DNA of 64,000 bases from Oceanospirillaceae bacterium (GCA_003521845.1 DPHB01000001.1:145692-209691), one strand, 5' to 3'. Positions 16,036 through 25,106 are shown, counted from the first letter of the stretch. The notes: generated by a model from the letters alone, not told the origin. Made by a program: numbers and translations.

Positions 16036-17016
16036 ATGAAAGCGATTTTGATTAATAAAGATGACGACGGTTACCGCGCGGCATTAACCAGCGTTGATGA
16101 ACAACAATTGCCAGAAGGCGATGTGACACTAAAAGTGGATTATTCTACTTTGAACTTTAAAGACAGCTTGGCCATTACTGGCAAGTCGCCAGTGGTACGT
16201 AGTTTCCCTATGGTGCCTGGTATTGATGCTGCTGGCGTTGTAGAAACGTCTGCTCATCCTGATTTTAAAGCTGGTGATCGTGTGATCCTCAACGGCTTTG
16301 GTGTGGGTGAAGGTCATTGGGGTTGCTTGGCAGAAAAAGCCAGTCTTAAGGGGGATTGGCTGGTGCCTATGCCTGACGCTTTTACTAGCAAACAAGCTAT
16401 GGCCATTGGTACCGCAGGCTACACGGCCATGTTGTGTGTACTTGCTTTAGAAAAGAATGGCGTAACACCAGAGCAAGGCGAAATTCTAGTCACCGGTGCA
16501 GCTGGTGGTGTGGGTAGTGTGGCTATTGCCTTGCTAGCTAAACTGGGCTTTACCGTGGTAGCGTCTAGCGGCCGCCCTGAAGAAGCAGAATACCTAAAAA
16601 GCCTAGGTGCTAGTGAAGTGATCGATCGTACTGAACTAAGTGAAAAGGGTCGTCCTCTAGGTAGAGAGCGCTGGGCCGGTGTCGTAGACGCTGTAGGTAG
16701 CCATACCTTGGCTAACGCCTGTGCTACTACTAAGTATGGCGGCACCGTTGCAGCTTGTGGTTTAGCGCAAGGCTTTGACCTGCCAGCTACAGTGATGCCG
16801 TTTATCTTACGTGGTGTGACCTTGGCAGGTATCGATAGTGTTTACCGCCCTAAGGCTGATCGTATTGAAGCATGGCAGCGTTTGGCGCAAGACTTAGATA
16901 TCAGCAAGATCGAAGCCATTATGACTGAGATTAACCTAGATCAAGCCATTGATGTGGCCAATCAGCAAATGGCAGGCCAAGTACGTGGTCGTTATGTTGT
17001 TAACGTTAACGCCTAA
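16036..17016 (+). CDS. acuI: Acrylyl-CoA reductase (NADPH), AcuI/YhdH family
   Basis: Zinc-free medium-chain dehydrogenase/reductase of 326 residues that reduces acryloyl-CoA to propionyl-CoA with NADPH, detoxifying acrylate formed from DMSP or 3-hydroxypropionate routes. The family signature is seen in YSTLNFKDSLAITGKSPVVRSFPMVPGID, the GTAGYTAM motif, and the nucleotide loop GAAGGVGSVAIALLAKLGFTVVASSGR, where SSGR suits the NADPH 2'-phosphate. Start at 16036 (MKAILINK) has AAAGGA upstream; the 28-residue in-frame extension overlaps the TetR gene and is rejected. It is the second gene of the TetR operon. Confidence 0.87.
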   Translation: MKAILINKDDDGYRAALTSVDEQQLPEGDVTLKVDYSTLNFKDSLAITGKSPVVRSFPMVPGIDAAGVVETSAHPDFKAGDRVILNGFGVGEGHWGCLAEKASLKGDWLVPMPDAFTSKQAMAIGTAGYTAMLCVLALEKNGVTPEQGEILVTGAAGGVGSVAIALLAKLGFTVVASSGRPEEAEYLKSLGASEVIDRTELSEKGRPLGRERWAGVVDAVGSHTLANACATTKYGGTVAACGLAQGFDLPATVMPFILRGVTLAGIDSVYRPKADRIEAWQRLAQDLDISKIEAIMTEINLDQAIDVANQQMAGQVRGRYVVNVNA

Positions 17017-17046
17017 TTTAGCTTAACTAGTTAAGGAGAACAAACT

Positions 17047-17613
17047 ATGAGCGAAGCAATTTCTCGCTACCCAACGGCAGATGTTATGCAACTGCCTGAA
17101 GACCTACGCGACAAAATTTTAGCCGTGCAAGAGAAAGCCGGTTTTGTACCTAATGTATTTTTGGCCCTAGGCCATCGTCCTTTAGAACTACGTGCTTTCA
17201 TGGACTACCATGATGCTTTGATGGAAAAAGACAGTGGCTTGTCGCAGGCCGAACGCGAAATGATTATCGTCACCACGTCTAATCGCAATGAGTGTTTGTA
17301 TTGCGTGGTTGCACACGGCGCTATCTTGCGTATTCGTGCTAAGAACAGCACCGTGGCTGACCAGGTGGCGGTTAACTACCGCAAGGCTGACATTAGTGAT
17401 CGTCAGAAGGCCATGTTGGAATTTGCTTTAAAGATTTCCCACGATGCGCAAGCTACTTGTGACCAAGACTTTATCACTTTACGAGGCCATGGCTTTAGTG
17501 ATGAGGATATTTGGGATATCGCCGCCATCACCGCTTTCTTTGGTTTGAGTAACCGCATGGTGAACTTCGCCTCGATTCAGCCAAATGTAGAGTTCTATAA
17601 TATGGCTCGCTAA
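17047..17613 (+). CDS. AhpD-like peroxidase-related CMD-fold protein
   Basis: Protein of 188 residues of the uncharacterised peroxidase-related group of the CMD/AhpD fold. The redox motif CLYCVVAH (Cys83, Cys86, His90) matches the CxxCxxxH of AhpD. The tail HGFSDEDIWDIAAITAFFGLSNRMVNFASIQPN is typical of the group. AAGGAG lies 8 bases before the ATG. It is the third gene of the TetR-acuI operon, 30 bp after acuI, suggesting a role in coping with reactive electrophiles or peroxides linked to acrylate; that is inference. Confidence 0.85.
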   Translation: MSEAISRYPTADVMQLPEDLRDKILAVQEKAGFVPNVFLALGHRPLELRAFMDYHDALMEKDSGLSQAEREMIIVTTSNRNECLYCVVAHGAILRIRAKNSTVADQVAVNYRKADISDRQKAMLEFALKISHDAQATCDQDFITLRGHGFSDEDIWDIAAITAFFGLSNRMVNFASIQPNVEFYNMAR

Positions 17614-17811
17614 GGCTCATCTGGGACAGGCTTTTGGCCTGCCCCAATCTATGCCAATAGCCTAAACTTTACATTTCTTCTGTTGAAGCGTAAGACCTAA
17701 TAAAGTATAACTGTTCTATATACGAAAAAATCCTAAACATATAACCGCCTTGCCAGAAGCGGTCTATAGTTGTTCCACGTGGATTTATAGCAATAGAACA
17801 GGGAGATATCT

Positions 17812-18822
17812 ATGTCGCGCATTTTAATAATTGTTTGGCTTTTGTCGTTGGTTAGCGTCAATGTTGCTTGGGCCGAAGAAACCAAGGTAGGTACCGTGAC
17901 AGGTGGCGTTCACCACGCCATGCCAGATTGGTTTAAAGACAGTTTTTTAGAATTTGCTGATGACGCAGAAGAAGCTGGTGACGCAGACAAGCACTTGTTG
18001 TTGTTTTTCCAACTTAATGCCTGCCCTTATTGTTCCAAGATGCTAGTGGACGTTTTTGAGACGGAACCTTACACGTCCTATATTCAAACTCACTTTGATA
18101 CCATTGGCCTCAATGTGCGTGGTGACCGTGAAGTGGTTTTCAACGAAGAAATAACCCTCATCGAAAAAGACCTAGCCAAACAGCTTAATGTGTTTGCTAC
18201 GCCTGGTATTATTTTCCTCAATGCAGACAATAAGGTGGTAGCACGTGTTGATGGTTACCGTGCCCCTGAGCGTTTTCAGGGCATTATGGAATACGTTAGT
18301 AGCCGCGCATACGAGAGCATGAGTTTAAATGACTACATGGCCGCCAACATGCACAAAGAGGCGTATCAGCTACGTGACTTTAGCTTGTATGCCGATACGA
18401 CGGACCTGTCTGCCGTGGAAGGCCCTGTGGTAACCGTGTTTGAAGATGGCGCCTGTTATGACTGTAACCTGTTCCATGACCGTGTGCTGGGTGATGCCTT
18501 TGTACAACAGCGTTTGCAAGAAATGACCCTAGTACGCATAGTGGCAGATGATGCCCATACTTATACTGACGTAGATGGTGAGGTACTTACCGGTGCAGCA
18601 CTGGCCGCCAAATATCAGATGACCTTCCGCCCTGGTGTGTTGATGTTTGACGAAGGGCAAGTGGTGAATCGTATGGACAGCATGATGTACAAACATCACT
18701 TTGCTGTTGGCTTGAAGTACATTAGTAGTGGTGCCTACAAGAATATTGAGTACCGCCAGTTTAGCCGCGCTTATCGAGGTGGTTTGTTGGATGCCGGTAT
18801 GGATGTTGATCTTGGGTTGTAA
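17812..18822 (+). CDS. Periplasmic protein with two thioredoxin-fold domains
   Basis: Exported protein of 336 residues (signal peptide 1-21, ending NVAWA). Domain 1 has FFQLNACPYCSKM with CxxC at 71-74 and the cis-proline loop FATPGIIF, as in SoxW-like thioredoxins. Domain 2 has VFEDGACYDCNLF with CxxC at 215-218 and a matching FRPGVLMF loop. The duplication of a complete redox unit in one chain is unusual. It probably reduces or isomerises disulfides, or transfers electrons, in the periplasm. It stands alone, with a promoter region of about 200 bp before it and a terminator after it. Confidence 0.82.
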   Translation: MSRILIIVWLLSLVSVNVAWAEETKVGTVTGGVHHAMPDWFKDSFLEFADDAEEAGDADKHLLLFFQLNACPYCSKMLVDVFETEPYTSYIQTHFDTIGLNVRGDREVVFNEEITLIEKDLAKQLNVFATPGIIFLNADNKVVARVDGYRAPERFQGIMEYVSSRAYESMSLNDYMAANMHKEAYQLRDFSLYADTTDLSAVEGPVVTVFEDGACYDCNLFHDRVLGDAFVQQRLQEMTLVRIVADDAHTYTDVDGEVLTGAALAAKYQMTFRPGVLMFDEGQVVNRMDSMMYKHHFAVGLKYISSGAYKNIEYRQFSRAYRGGLLDAGMDVDLGL

Positions 18823-18867
18823 TCTTATGGCTCAAAATTGAACCAATAACTAGTTAACAAGTTCACT

Positions 18868-18896
18868 AAATGGCGTCTATTAGACGCCATTTTTCG
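18868..18896 (+). terminator. Rho-independent terminator
   Basis: AAATGGCGTC, a 4-6 base loop, then GACGCCATTTTT. A perfect 10-bp stem ending in a T run, 46 bp after the stop of the double-thioredoxin gene. Confidence 0.85.
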
Positions 18897-18979
18897 TTGA
18901 ACTTCTGAGAAGTGGGACTTTTTTTGTATTTCCTCTGTGGTTATAACGGGTATACCTTTTTCCGGCATATGTGAGTATG

Positions 18980-18985
18980 TATAAT
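18980..18985 (+). promoter_or_regulatory. Possible -10 element of maeB
   Basis: TATAAT matches the sigma-70 -10 consensus exactly, about 118 bp before the maeB ATG; no good -35 is seen 17 bp upstream. The leader after it contains a small CGAC-TTTT-GTCG hairpin. The intergenic stretch 18897-19102 shows no gene. Confidence 0.35.
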
Positions 18986-19102
18986 GCTACGACTTTTGTC
19001 GCATGCAGAGAGATTCATGTCGTTGTTTGAATTTGTCTCTTGCTGTTCCAAGTAGTGTAGAAAACTATCCCACAACATAGTAATAAACAGGAATCATACT
19101 CA

Positions 19103-21391
19103 ATGTCTGAGTCTCTCAAAGACAGTGCTATGCGTTACCACATGGAGCCCACTCCAGGTAAGCTAGCGATCCAACCTACTAAACCTCTTGCCAACAAGCG
19201 TGACCTATCCCGCGCCTATTCGCCGGGTGTGGCCTTTGCTTGCGAAGCCATCGTCGAAGACGAGACTATGGCAGCAGCCGTTACGGCACGTGGTAACTTG
19301 GTCGGTGTAATTTCCAACGGTACCGCCGTATTGGGTTTGGGTGACATTGGCCCCTTGGCTTCCAAGCCAGTAATGGAAGGTAAAGCAGTCCTGTTTAAGA
19401 AGTTTGCCAACATCGATGTATTCGATATTGAAGTAAACGAAAAAGACGTCGACAAGCTGGTGGACATTGTTTGTTCTTTGGAGCCAACTTTTGGTGGTAT
19501 TAACCTAGAAGATATCAAAGCACCTGAGTGCTTTATGGTTGAACAACGCTGCCGCGAACGCATGAATATTCCTGTATTCCATGATGACCAACATGGCACC
19601 GCCATTGTAGCTGCTGCCGCTGTGTATAACGGCCTACGTGTTGTAGAAAAGAAAATTGAAGACATTAAGGTGGTAGCTTCTGGTGCTGGTGCTGCCAGTA
19701 TCGCTTGCTTGGACTTGTTGGTGAGCATGGGCTTGCCGCGTGGCAACGTGACCATGGTGGATAGCCGTGGTGTTATATTCAAGGGCCGAGAAGCGGGTAT
19801 GAACCCTTGGAAAGAAGCTTACGCACTAGCAACAGATGCACGTACCTTGGCGGATGCCATGGTAGATGCAGATTTGTTTATGGGCTTGTCTGGCCCCGGT
19901 GTGCTGAAGCCAGATATGGTGAAGACCATGGCCAAAGACCCTCTGATCCTGGCTATGTCCAACCCCACACCAGAAATTATGCCAGAAGATGCCATGGCAG
20001 TACGCCCCGATGCCATCATGGCAACAGGTCGTTCGGACTATCCAAACCAGGTAAACAATGTACTTTGTTTCCCATTTATTTTCCGAGGCGCTTTGGATTG
20101 TGGTGCGACAACTATCAACGAAGAAATGAAGCAGGCTTGTGTAAAAGCCATCGCTGATTTGGCCTGTAAAGAAGCCACTGACGTAGTAGCCGAAGCTTAT
20201 AAGGGCGAAGAATTCCGCTTTGGTCGTGAATACTTGATCCCTAAGCCGTTTGACCCGCGTCTAATAGAAGAAGTGCCTTTAGCCGTAGTAAAAGCCGCCA
20301 TGGAAAGTGGTGTGGCTACACGCCCCATAGAAGATCTAGATGCCTACCGTAAAAAGCTCAATGGCTTTATGAACCAATCCGGCCTGTTTATGCAGCCCAT
20401 GATTGAAAAAGCCAAGTCGGGTGCCAAGCGCAAATTAGTCTTTGCCGAAGGCGAAAACGATGACGTATTGATGGCTATACAAGCTATTGTCGACGAAGGA
20501 GTAGCCAAGCCTATTCTCATCGGTCGTGAATCCGTAATGCAAGAGACTATGGATCGCTTGAGCCTGCGCTATCGCTTGGGTGAAGACGTGGATGTATTTG
20601 ACCCAGCTAAGGACAATCAAGACCGTTATTGGCAGCACTACCATGCCAAGGTAGGCCGCAAAGGCGCTTCTGTAGAAACTTCGCAAACTGAGATGATGCA
20701 CAACGCCTCGGCACTGGCTGCGGTCATGGTAGACATGGGTGAAGCCCACGGCATGATCTGCGGTAAAGTAGGCCGCTTTGATAAACACTTTAAGGTACTA
20801 CACCAAGTAATCGGTGCAGAAACGCCAGATACTCATGTATCTACCGTATGTGTGCTGTTATTGCCTACAGGGCCTTTGTTTATTGCGGATTCTTTCTTGA
20901 CCGTAGATCCAACCGCTGATGAAATTGTGGCAACCACAGAAACTAGCATGGAGTTTGTGCGTCAGTTTGGTATCAAGCCAAAAGTAGCGCTGTTGAGCCA
21001 CTCAAACTTTGGTACCTCAAGTGTACCTGAAGCACATAAGATGCGTGAGGCGTCAGAGACCCTGCGTGAGCGTCACCCTGATGAAGAAATTGAAGGTGAA
21101 ATGCACGCCTTTACGGCCATGAACGAAACCTTACGCAAGTCTATCTACCAAGATAGTAAGCTTACTGGCCAGCCTAATCTGTTGATTATGCCTAACCTAG
21201 ACACAGCTAACATCACCTTGGGTTTGATTCGTTCTCTCACTGATTCTTTGCTAGTAGGCCCGTTTGTACACGGTCTAGCCAAGCCTGCACACATTGTCAT
21301 TCCATCGGTTTCGGCCCGTGGTATGTTCAATATGACGGCTGTCACTGCAGCGGAAGTGGCGAGTTATTGCGACGTGAACGGTTGCGATTAG
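19103..21391 (+). CDS. maeB: NADP-dependent malic enzyme (MaeB type with PTA-like domain)
   Basis: Oxidative decarboxylation of malate to pyruvate and CO2, giving NADPH. The 762 residues show the long MaeB form: a malic enzyme N-terminal part (about 15-150; SRAYSPGVAFACE, then GTAVLGLGDIGPLASKPVMEGK), the divalent-metal motif FHDDQHGTAIV (about 160-170), a Rossmann domain with VASGAGAASIA, and a C-terminal phosphotransacetylase-like regulatory domain (about 430-760). In E. coli this last domain gives acetyl-CoA control and lacks PTA activity. Cytosolic housekeeping enzyme that would make NADPH during growth on C4 acids such as those the TRAP system may import. Monocistronic. Confidence 0.95.
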   Translation: MSESLKDSAMRYHMEPTPGKLAIQPTKPLANKRDLSRAYSPGVAFACEAIVEDETMAAAVTARGNLVGVISNGTAVLGLGDIGPLASKPVMEGKAVLFKKFANIDVFDIEVNEKDVDKLVDIVCSLEPTFGGINLEDIKAPECFMVEQRCRERMNIPVFHDDQHGTAIVAAAAVYNGLRVVEKKIEDIKVVASGAGAASIACLDLLVSMGLPRGNVTMVDSRGVIFKGREAGMNPWKEAYALATDARTLADAMVDADLFMGLSGPGVLKPDMVKTMAKDPLILAMSNPTPEIMPEDAMAVRPDAIMATGRSDYPNQVNNVLCFPFIFRGALDCGATTINEEMKQACVKAIADLACKEATDVVAEAYKGEEFRFGREYLIPKPFDPRLIEEVPLAVVKAAMESGVATRPIEDLDAYRKKLNGFMNQSGLFMQPMIEKAKSGAKRKLVFAEGENDDVLMAIQAIVDEGVAKPILIGRESVMQETMDRLSLRYRLGEDVDVFDPAKDNQDRYWQHYHAKVGRKGASVETSQTEMMHNASALAAVMVDMGEAHGMICGKVGRFDKHFKVLHQVIGAETPDTHVSTVCVLLLPTGPLFIADSFLTVDPTADEIVATTETSMEFVRQFGIKPKVALLSHSNFGTSSVPEAHKMREASETLRERHPDEEIEGEMHAFTAMNETLRKSIYQDSKLTGQPNLLIMPNLDTANITLGLIRSLTDSLLVGPFVHGLAKPAHIVIPSVSARGMFNMTAVTAAEVASYCDVNGCD

Positions 21392-21485
21392 TCAGTTATT
21401 GGGGGCAGCCCATTAGGGAATCCCAAACACCCGTCCCGCTCGCGGGGCGGGCTCCTTAACCCCAAAGTGCCAGTTGTGTTTACAA

Positions 21486-22145
21486 TTAGCACCAGCTAGC
21501 TTCGTTGTCGGGGTTACGTAGTAGTTCTTCTACATTGGCATGCAGTACACGGTAGCCAACGTTGCCGTAGATCACTTGGCGCCCTTCGTTCATTACCCAA
21601 GAGGGACTGCCTTTCACATTCTGTGCTTGGGCTTTGGCGTGGTCAGCCATTAAGGCTGCTAAAGCACTACCATCATCAAAATGAACCTGCAGGGCCTGCG
21701 CATCAATACCCATTTCTTGGGCTAGTTCCATGTTTAGACCCTTGTTGCTAATGTCCACGGCTTCCACAAAGAAAGCCTGGCGTAAGCGTAGGGCTAGCTT
21801 AGCGCTGATTTCCTCGTCATAAGCAAGCTGGGCGGCTTTTAGTATTAAGTGCGCAGCTGCAGAAGTAGTAGGGCGTACTGCTCTCCACACCTTGTCACTA
21901 ACGGGGGCAAAATCATAAGGTTCAATGGCTTCTTTTATGTGATCGGCAAAGCCGTTGTAGCTACCGCGATGGCCCCATTGGGTATTCATGCGGGTCACTG
22001 TGTCGCTAAAAAGTGGCAGGTAATGGTTGTTGAGTTGTACCTGCTTGCCATAGTCGCGGTCTAGCTCATCGATGCGGCGCTGTGCAATCCAGGCCCATAC
22101 GCACAGTAGATCGGTATAGTAGTCGATTTCGATAGCTTGGCTCAT
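21486..22145 (-). CDS. DsbA-fold (HCCA isomerase/FrnE-like) protein without CxxC
   Basis: Cytoplasmic protein of 219 residues with the DSBA-like thioredoxin fold: IEIDYYTDLLCVWAWIAQRRI at the start and the cis-Pro loop VKGSPSWVMNEGRQVIYG. The redox motif position reads CVWAW, so only the first cysteine remains and it cannot be a standard disulfide oxidoreductase. That arrangement is seen in the 2-hydroxychromene-2-carboxylate isomerase and FrnE-related branches, which use glutathione or act as isomerases. No signal peptide. It faces maeB tail to tail and no operon partner is present. Confidence 0.78.
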   Translation of the reverse strand: MSQAIEIDYYTDLLCVWAWIAQRRIDELDRDYGKQVQLNNHYLPLFSDTVTRMNTQWGHRGSYNGFADHIKEAIEPYDFAPVSDKVWRAVRPTTSAAAHLILKAAQLAYDEEISAKLALRLRQAFFVEAVDISNKGLNMELAQEMGIDAQALQVHFDDGSALAALMADHAKAQAQNVKGSPSWVMNEGRQVIYGNVGYRVLHANVEELLRNPDNEASWC

Positions 22146-22280
22146 GATTAGTTATAGTCCCTGAGTGTCATGTAACAATATTAATAAGAATATTCTAATA
22201 TATCAAGTTGTTGGTGGGTGGTAAAGCAGCCAGTGCCAACTATACTCTTATGTGCATGATAACAAAGCAAAGGAGTTGCC

Positions 22281-23195
22281 ATGGATCATGATCAGAACTT
22301 TAAAAACCTTATTATTGACTATCCCTTAGATGCCTTAGCGCTATTTGCAGAAGCTGAAGCTCCGCATTTTGACCAAGCAGCTAACATTACGCCTATACGC
22401 CAGCAACAACTTAAAGATGTGTTAGGTGGGCGCTATCGTGAATTAGATGTACCTTTGTTAGTTGAATGGCCAAATGGTGAGCGTGAGGCTTTGTTGTTTG
22501 TATTAGAAGAAGAGAGCGTTAGCCGTAACTTCTCAATTCATCGCCTAGCTCATTATTGCTTAGATTTGGCGCAAATGTTCGCTACTAACCGTGTAGTACC
22601 TGTAGTGATATTTCTAGGTGATGCCAGTCAAGATAAGCAATTAGTATTGGCAGGTGATAGGGGTACTTATCTAACTTTTCACTACTTGTATGCAGCCTTG
22701 GCGCAAATGCCTTGGCAGCAATATGAAAATAGTGACAACCTAGTGGCCTGTTTAAATTTGCCCAATATGCGATACCAACCAGAAGAGCGCATTGATGTGC
22801 ATGCTAAAGCCTTTCGGGGCTTGATGAGGCTAGAGCCGGATATAGGTAGGCAAACCAAGTACCTAGACTTTATCGACATCTATACCAACCTAAGTGATAA
22901 TGAACTGCAACGGTATCAGGAAAAATACCCAGAAGAGGTGAAGAAAATGACTAGTTTTTCCCAGCGCTATGAGCAACAGGGTATAGAGAAAGGCATTCAA
23001 CAAGGTATGCAGCAAGGCATGCAGCAGGGCATGCAGCAGGGAGAGGCCGCTATGTTGCTGTTGTTAGTTGAAACGAAATTTGGATCTCCAAGTGCACAAA
23101 CAATAAAACGCATTGAAACAGCTGATAGCCAAACCCTTCTGCTATGGTCTAAGCGTATTATTGCAGCCAATAGCTTAAATGATATTTGGCATTAA
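22281..23195 (+). CDS. Rpn/PD-(D/E)XK nuclease-family transposase-like protein (DUF4351-type tail)
   Basis: Protein of 304 residues with the layout of Rpn-like putative transposases/nucleases. An N-terminal restriction-nuclease-like domain has VPLLVEWPNGEREALLFVLEEES, where the E and later E residues fit a PD-(D/E)XK centre. A helical middle is followed by a GIEKGIQQGMQQGMQQGMQQGE spacer broken at 12-bp DNA repeats, and then a DUF4351-like helical end. RpnA homologues promote recA-independent recombination. AAGGAG lies 7 bases before the ATG. No terminal inverted repeats or target duplications were seen, so it is not itself an intact element. Confidence 0.8.
   Translation: MDHDQNFKNLIIDYPLDALALFAEAEAPHFDQAANITPIRQQQLKDVLGGRYRELDVPLLVEWPNGEREALLFVLEEESVSRNFSIHRLAHYCLDLAQMFATNRVVPVVIFLGDASQDKQLVLAGDRGTYLTFHYLYAALAQMPWQQYENSDNLVACLNLPNMRYQPEERIDVHAKAFRGLMRLEPDIGRQTKYLDFIDIYTNLSDNELQRYQEKYPEEVKKMTSFSQRYEQQGIEKGIQQGMQQGMQQGMQQGEAAMLLLLVETKFGSPSAQTIKRIETADSQTLLLWSKRIIAANSLNDIWH
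22992..23039. repeat. Four tandem 12-bp units inside the Rpn-like gene
   Basis: Four units of GGCATGCAGCAG type in a row, the last two identical and the first two diverged at 2-4 bases. Each encodes GMQQ (GIQQ in the first). Gain or loss of a unit keeps the reading frame and only changes spacer length. Confidence 0.85.
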
Positions 23196-23228
23196 CTATC
23201 GTCAGATAATATGCTTGTATAACTATGA

Positions 23229-24329
23229 CTAGAAATAGTCCCTGAATGTCAGTGCAACAGTTTCGGGTAGTTGGCCATACTGGCTGTTGCTAATGCCTTG
23301 TGTGAGTTGCCAAGATAAGGCCAAGGTGGCGTTATCTGATGCATTATAAGAAAGTGCTAATATGCCAAGTTGGGAATCATCAGTCAGAGCATAAAACTCA
23401 GTCCATTGACCTTGTACAAGCGGCACGAACTGATAACTAATACTGGCTGCAGTTACCGCCTTGTTACTACTCAAGCTCAAACCTTTGAGATAACGGGTGA
23501 TGGCGAAGCTGGCGTGATTAGCAGCACCATTGTGAAGATATTCAACTTCCATGTGCAGATTATCGTTGGCTTGGTAGCCTAAACCCGCCACCCAGTTAGT
23601 AAAGCTGTCGCCAAGCTGCATATCGCTTAAGGGTTTGGTAGTAGCGGCTTCTAACCGATAAGACACGCCATTAGTGTCGCCAGAAATACCTGCACCAAAT
23701 TGATAGGCTCCATATATTTTGCCGGCTTGTAAGGCTAACTCGTTGCCTAGCCATTGGCTAGTATAACGGGCCAATAGAGCACTGCCGCGCCAATTGGCGC
23801 CGTCACTATCTTGATCATTGCCCAGAGCCATGACTAGCTGAAGATTGCCATTGTCTAGCCATATATCGCCGCTTACAGCATCAATACCGCGTTGGTATTC
23901 TGCATCTAGGCTGGGCACGCTAGCGGCGCTACCTAGGGCTAGCGGATTAAAGAAATAGCTTTGGCCCAAACTAATGGCTTGGCGGCCTATGATCCAGGTA
24001 GCTTGATCTGTATAGATGGCATAGTTGAGACGGTCGATAGCAGCGAGACTTTGTTGTTGAGGCTTTTGCTCGTCAACGGCTAAGCTAGTTATTTGAAACT
24101 GGCTAGCGGGTATCGGTTGTAAGCTGGTGTTGGCGTGTTGAAAGCGTGCTTGTAGGTGTAATTGTAGCTCTCCCTTGGCGGCCATTAAGCGTGCGCTAGC
24201 CGTACCTATATGTGTTTGTGAGGACATATAGGTGTAGTTAGCTTCGTACTTACCGTAGCTCTGCCATTCGTTGGCTTGGGCTTGGTGGGTTGCGAGTACG
24301 AAGGTGAATAGTAGTGCTAGTTTTAACAT
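23229..24329 (-). CDS. Outer-membrane beta-barrel protein of envelope module 1
   Basis: Exported protein of 366 residues: signal peptide MLKLALLFTFVLATHQAQA, then alternating amphipathic strands rich in Tyr, Trp and Gly, ending in aromatic Phe (RDYF) as barrels recognised by BAM do. Segments such as WIIGRQAISLGQSYFFNPL are porin-like. I place the start at 24329. An in-frame ATG at 24365 lies inside a dispersed repeat (24358-24382), and no ribosome site favours it. It is the last gene after the ABC ATPase, so it may be the exit or acceptor in the outer membrane. No specific family recognised. Confidence 0.7.
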   Translation of the reverse strand: MLKLALLFTFVLATHQAQANEWQSYGKYEANYTYMSSQTHIGTASARLMAAKGELQLHLQARFQHANTSLQPIPASQFQITSLAVDEQKPQQQSLAAIDRLNYAIYTDQATWIIGRQAISLGQSYFFNPLALGSAASVPSLDAEYQRGIDAVSGDIWLDNGNLQLVMALGNDQDSDGANWRGSALLARYTSQWLGNELALQAGKIYGAYQFGAGISGDTNGVSYRLEAATTKPLSDMQLGDSFTNWVAGLGYQANDNLHMEVEYLHNGAANHASFAITRYLKGLSLSSNKAVTAASISYQFVPLVQGQWTEFYALTDDSQLGILALSYNASDNATLALSWQLTQGISNSQYGQLPETVALTFRDYF

Positions 24330-24357
24330 ATGTACAGTTAGTGTAGATTGCATATCT

Positions 24358-24382
24358 GGGGTCATGCCTGAGGTCTGACCCC
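24358..24382. repeat. GGGGTCAGACC-family inverted repeat
   Basis: GGGGTCATGCC followed by GGTCTGACCCC: arms of an imperfect palindrome with a small centre. The family also occurs at 51721-51757 and at the ends of 61344-61402. Here it lies between the ATPase gene stop and the barrel gene. Confidence 0.7.
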
Positions 24383-24389
24383 GTCTGTT

Positions 24390-25106
24390 TTAGGGTAAGG
24401 AGAAACCACTAGGGTTACCGTCATAGTCGATAGCACCGTCTTTGAGCCAAATAAGACGGTGTGAACGTTTCATTACCGTGACATCATGGGTGGAGAACAA
24501 GAAGGTAGAGCCTTTTTCTTGGTTTAACTGCTCCATCAAATCCAGTAAACCTTCTGCTGTATGTGAATCCACGTTGGCGGTGGGTTCATCAGCTAAAATT
24601 AAACGTGGCTCTGGGGCAATGGCACGAGCTATGGCTACACGCTGTTGCTGGCCACCAGATAGCTGTGAAGGTAGGTGGTGCTCCTTGCCTTGTAGGCCCA
24701 CTTCCTTTAGCAGGTTCATAGCAATGTCACGGCGTTCTGATTTATCGCGCCCTTGCAGCATCAATACGTATTCGGTGTTTTCTAGGGCGGTTAACACGGG
24801 GATTAGGTTATAGTGCTGGAAGATATAGCCAATCTGCATGCGGCGCAGTTCGCTCTTTTGGCTGGCACTAAATATGCTGGTGTCTTGCCCGTTAACCAAC
24901 ACTTGACCCGAACTAGGGTCATCTAAGGCACCAATAATGTTGAGCAAGGTGGTTTTACCGGAACCCGAAGGCCCTGCCATGGCTACAAATTCACCACCAT
25001 TGATGGTGAGGTTGATGTCGTGCAGGGCTGGGACTTTGATTTCACCCAACTGGTAAGCCTTGCTGATATGGCTAAGTTGAATAACGGGTTTGGCAGTGTC
25101 GTTCAT
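24390..25106 (-). CDS. LolD/MacB-type ABC transporter ATPase, module 1
   Basis: ATPase of 238 residues. Walker A GPSGSGKTT at 45-53, signature LSGGQQQR at 149-156, Walker B RLILADEP at 168-175, and the ANVDS/H-loop region with STHD. This set, with the KVPALHDINLTI start, is typical of the LolD/MacB/FtsE group that powers FtsX-type permeases rather than import. Its ATG overlaps the stop of the upstream permease (ATGA), so translation is coupled. It would sit on the inner face of the inner membrane and drive mechanotransmission to the periplasmic domains of its two permeases. Confidence 0.93.
   Translation of the reverse strand: MNDTAKPVIQLSHISKAYQLGEIKVPALHDINLTINGGEFVAMAGPSGSGKTTLLNIIGALDDPSSGQVLVNGQDTSIFSASQKSELRRMQIGYIFQHYNLIPVLTALENTEYVLMLQGRDKSERRDIAMNLLKEVGLQGKEHHLPSQLSGGQQQRVAIARAIAPEPRLILADEPTANVDSHTAEGLLDLMEQLNQEKGSTFLFSTHDVTVMKRSHRLIWLKDGAIDYDGNPSGFSLP

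Noticed and set aside
17623..17645. GGGACAGGC/GCCTGCCCC hairpin as a terminator of the AhpD-like gene
   Set aside because: A good stem but no T run follows; it may be a remnant of the GGGACAGGC repeat family, so not listed as a terminator.
21430..21452. GC-rich CCCGTCCCGC/GCGGGGCGGG hairpin after maeB as a terminator
   Set aside because: The stem is strong but the sequence after it is CTCCTTAAC, not T-rich, so only weak support.
22281..23195. Insertion sequence around the Rpn-like gene
   Set aside because: No terminal inverted repeats or flanking duplications were found.
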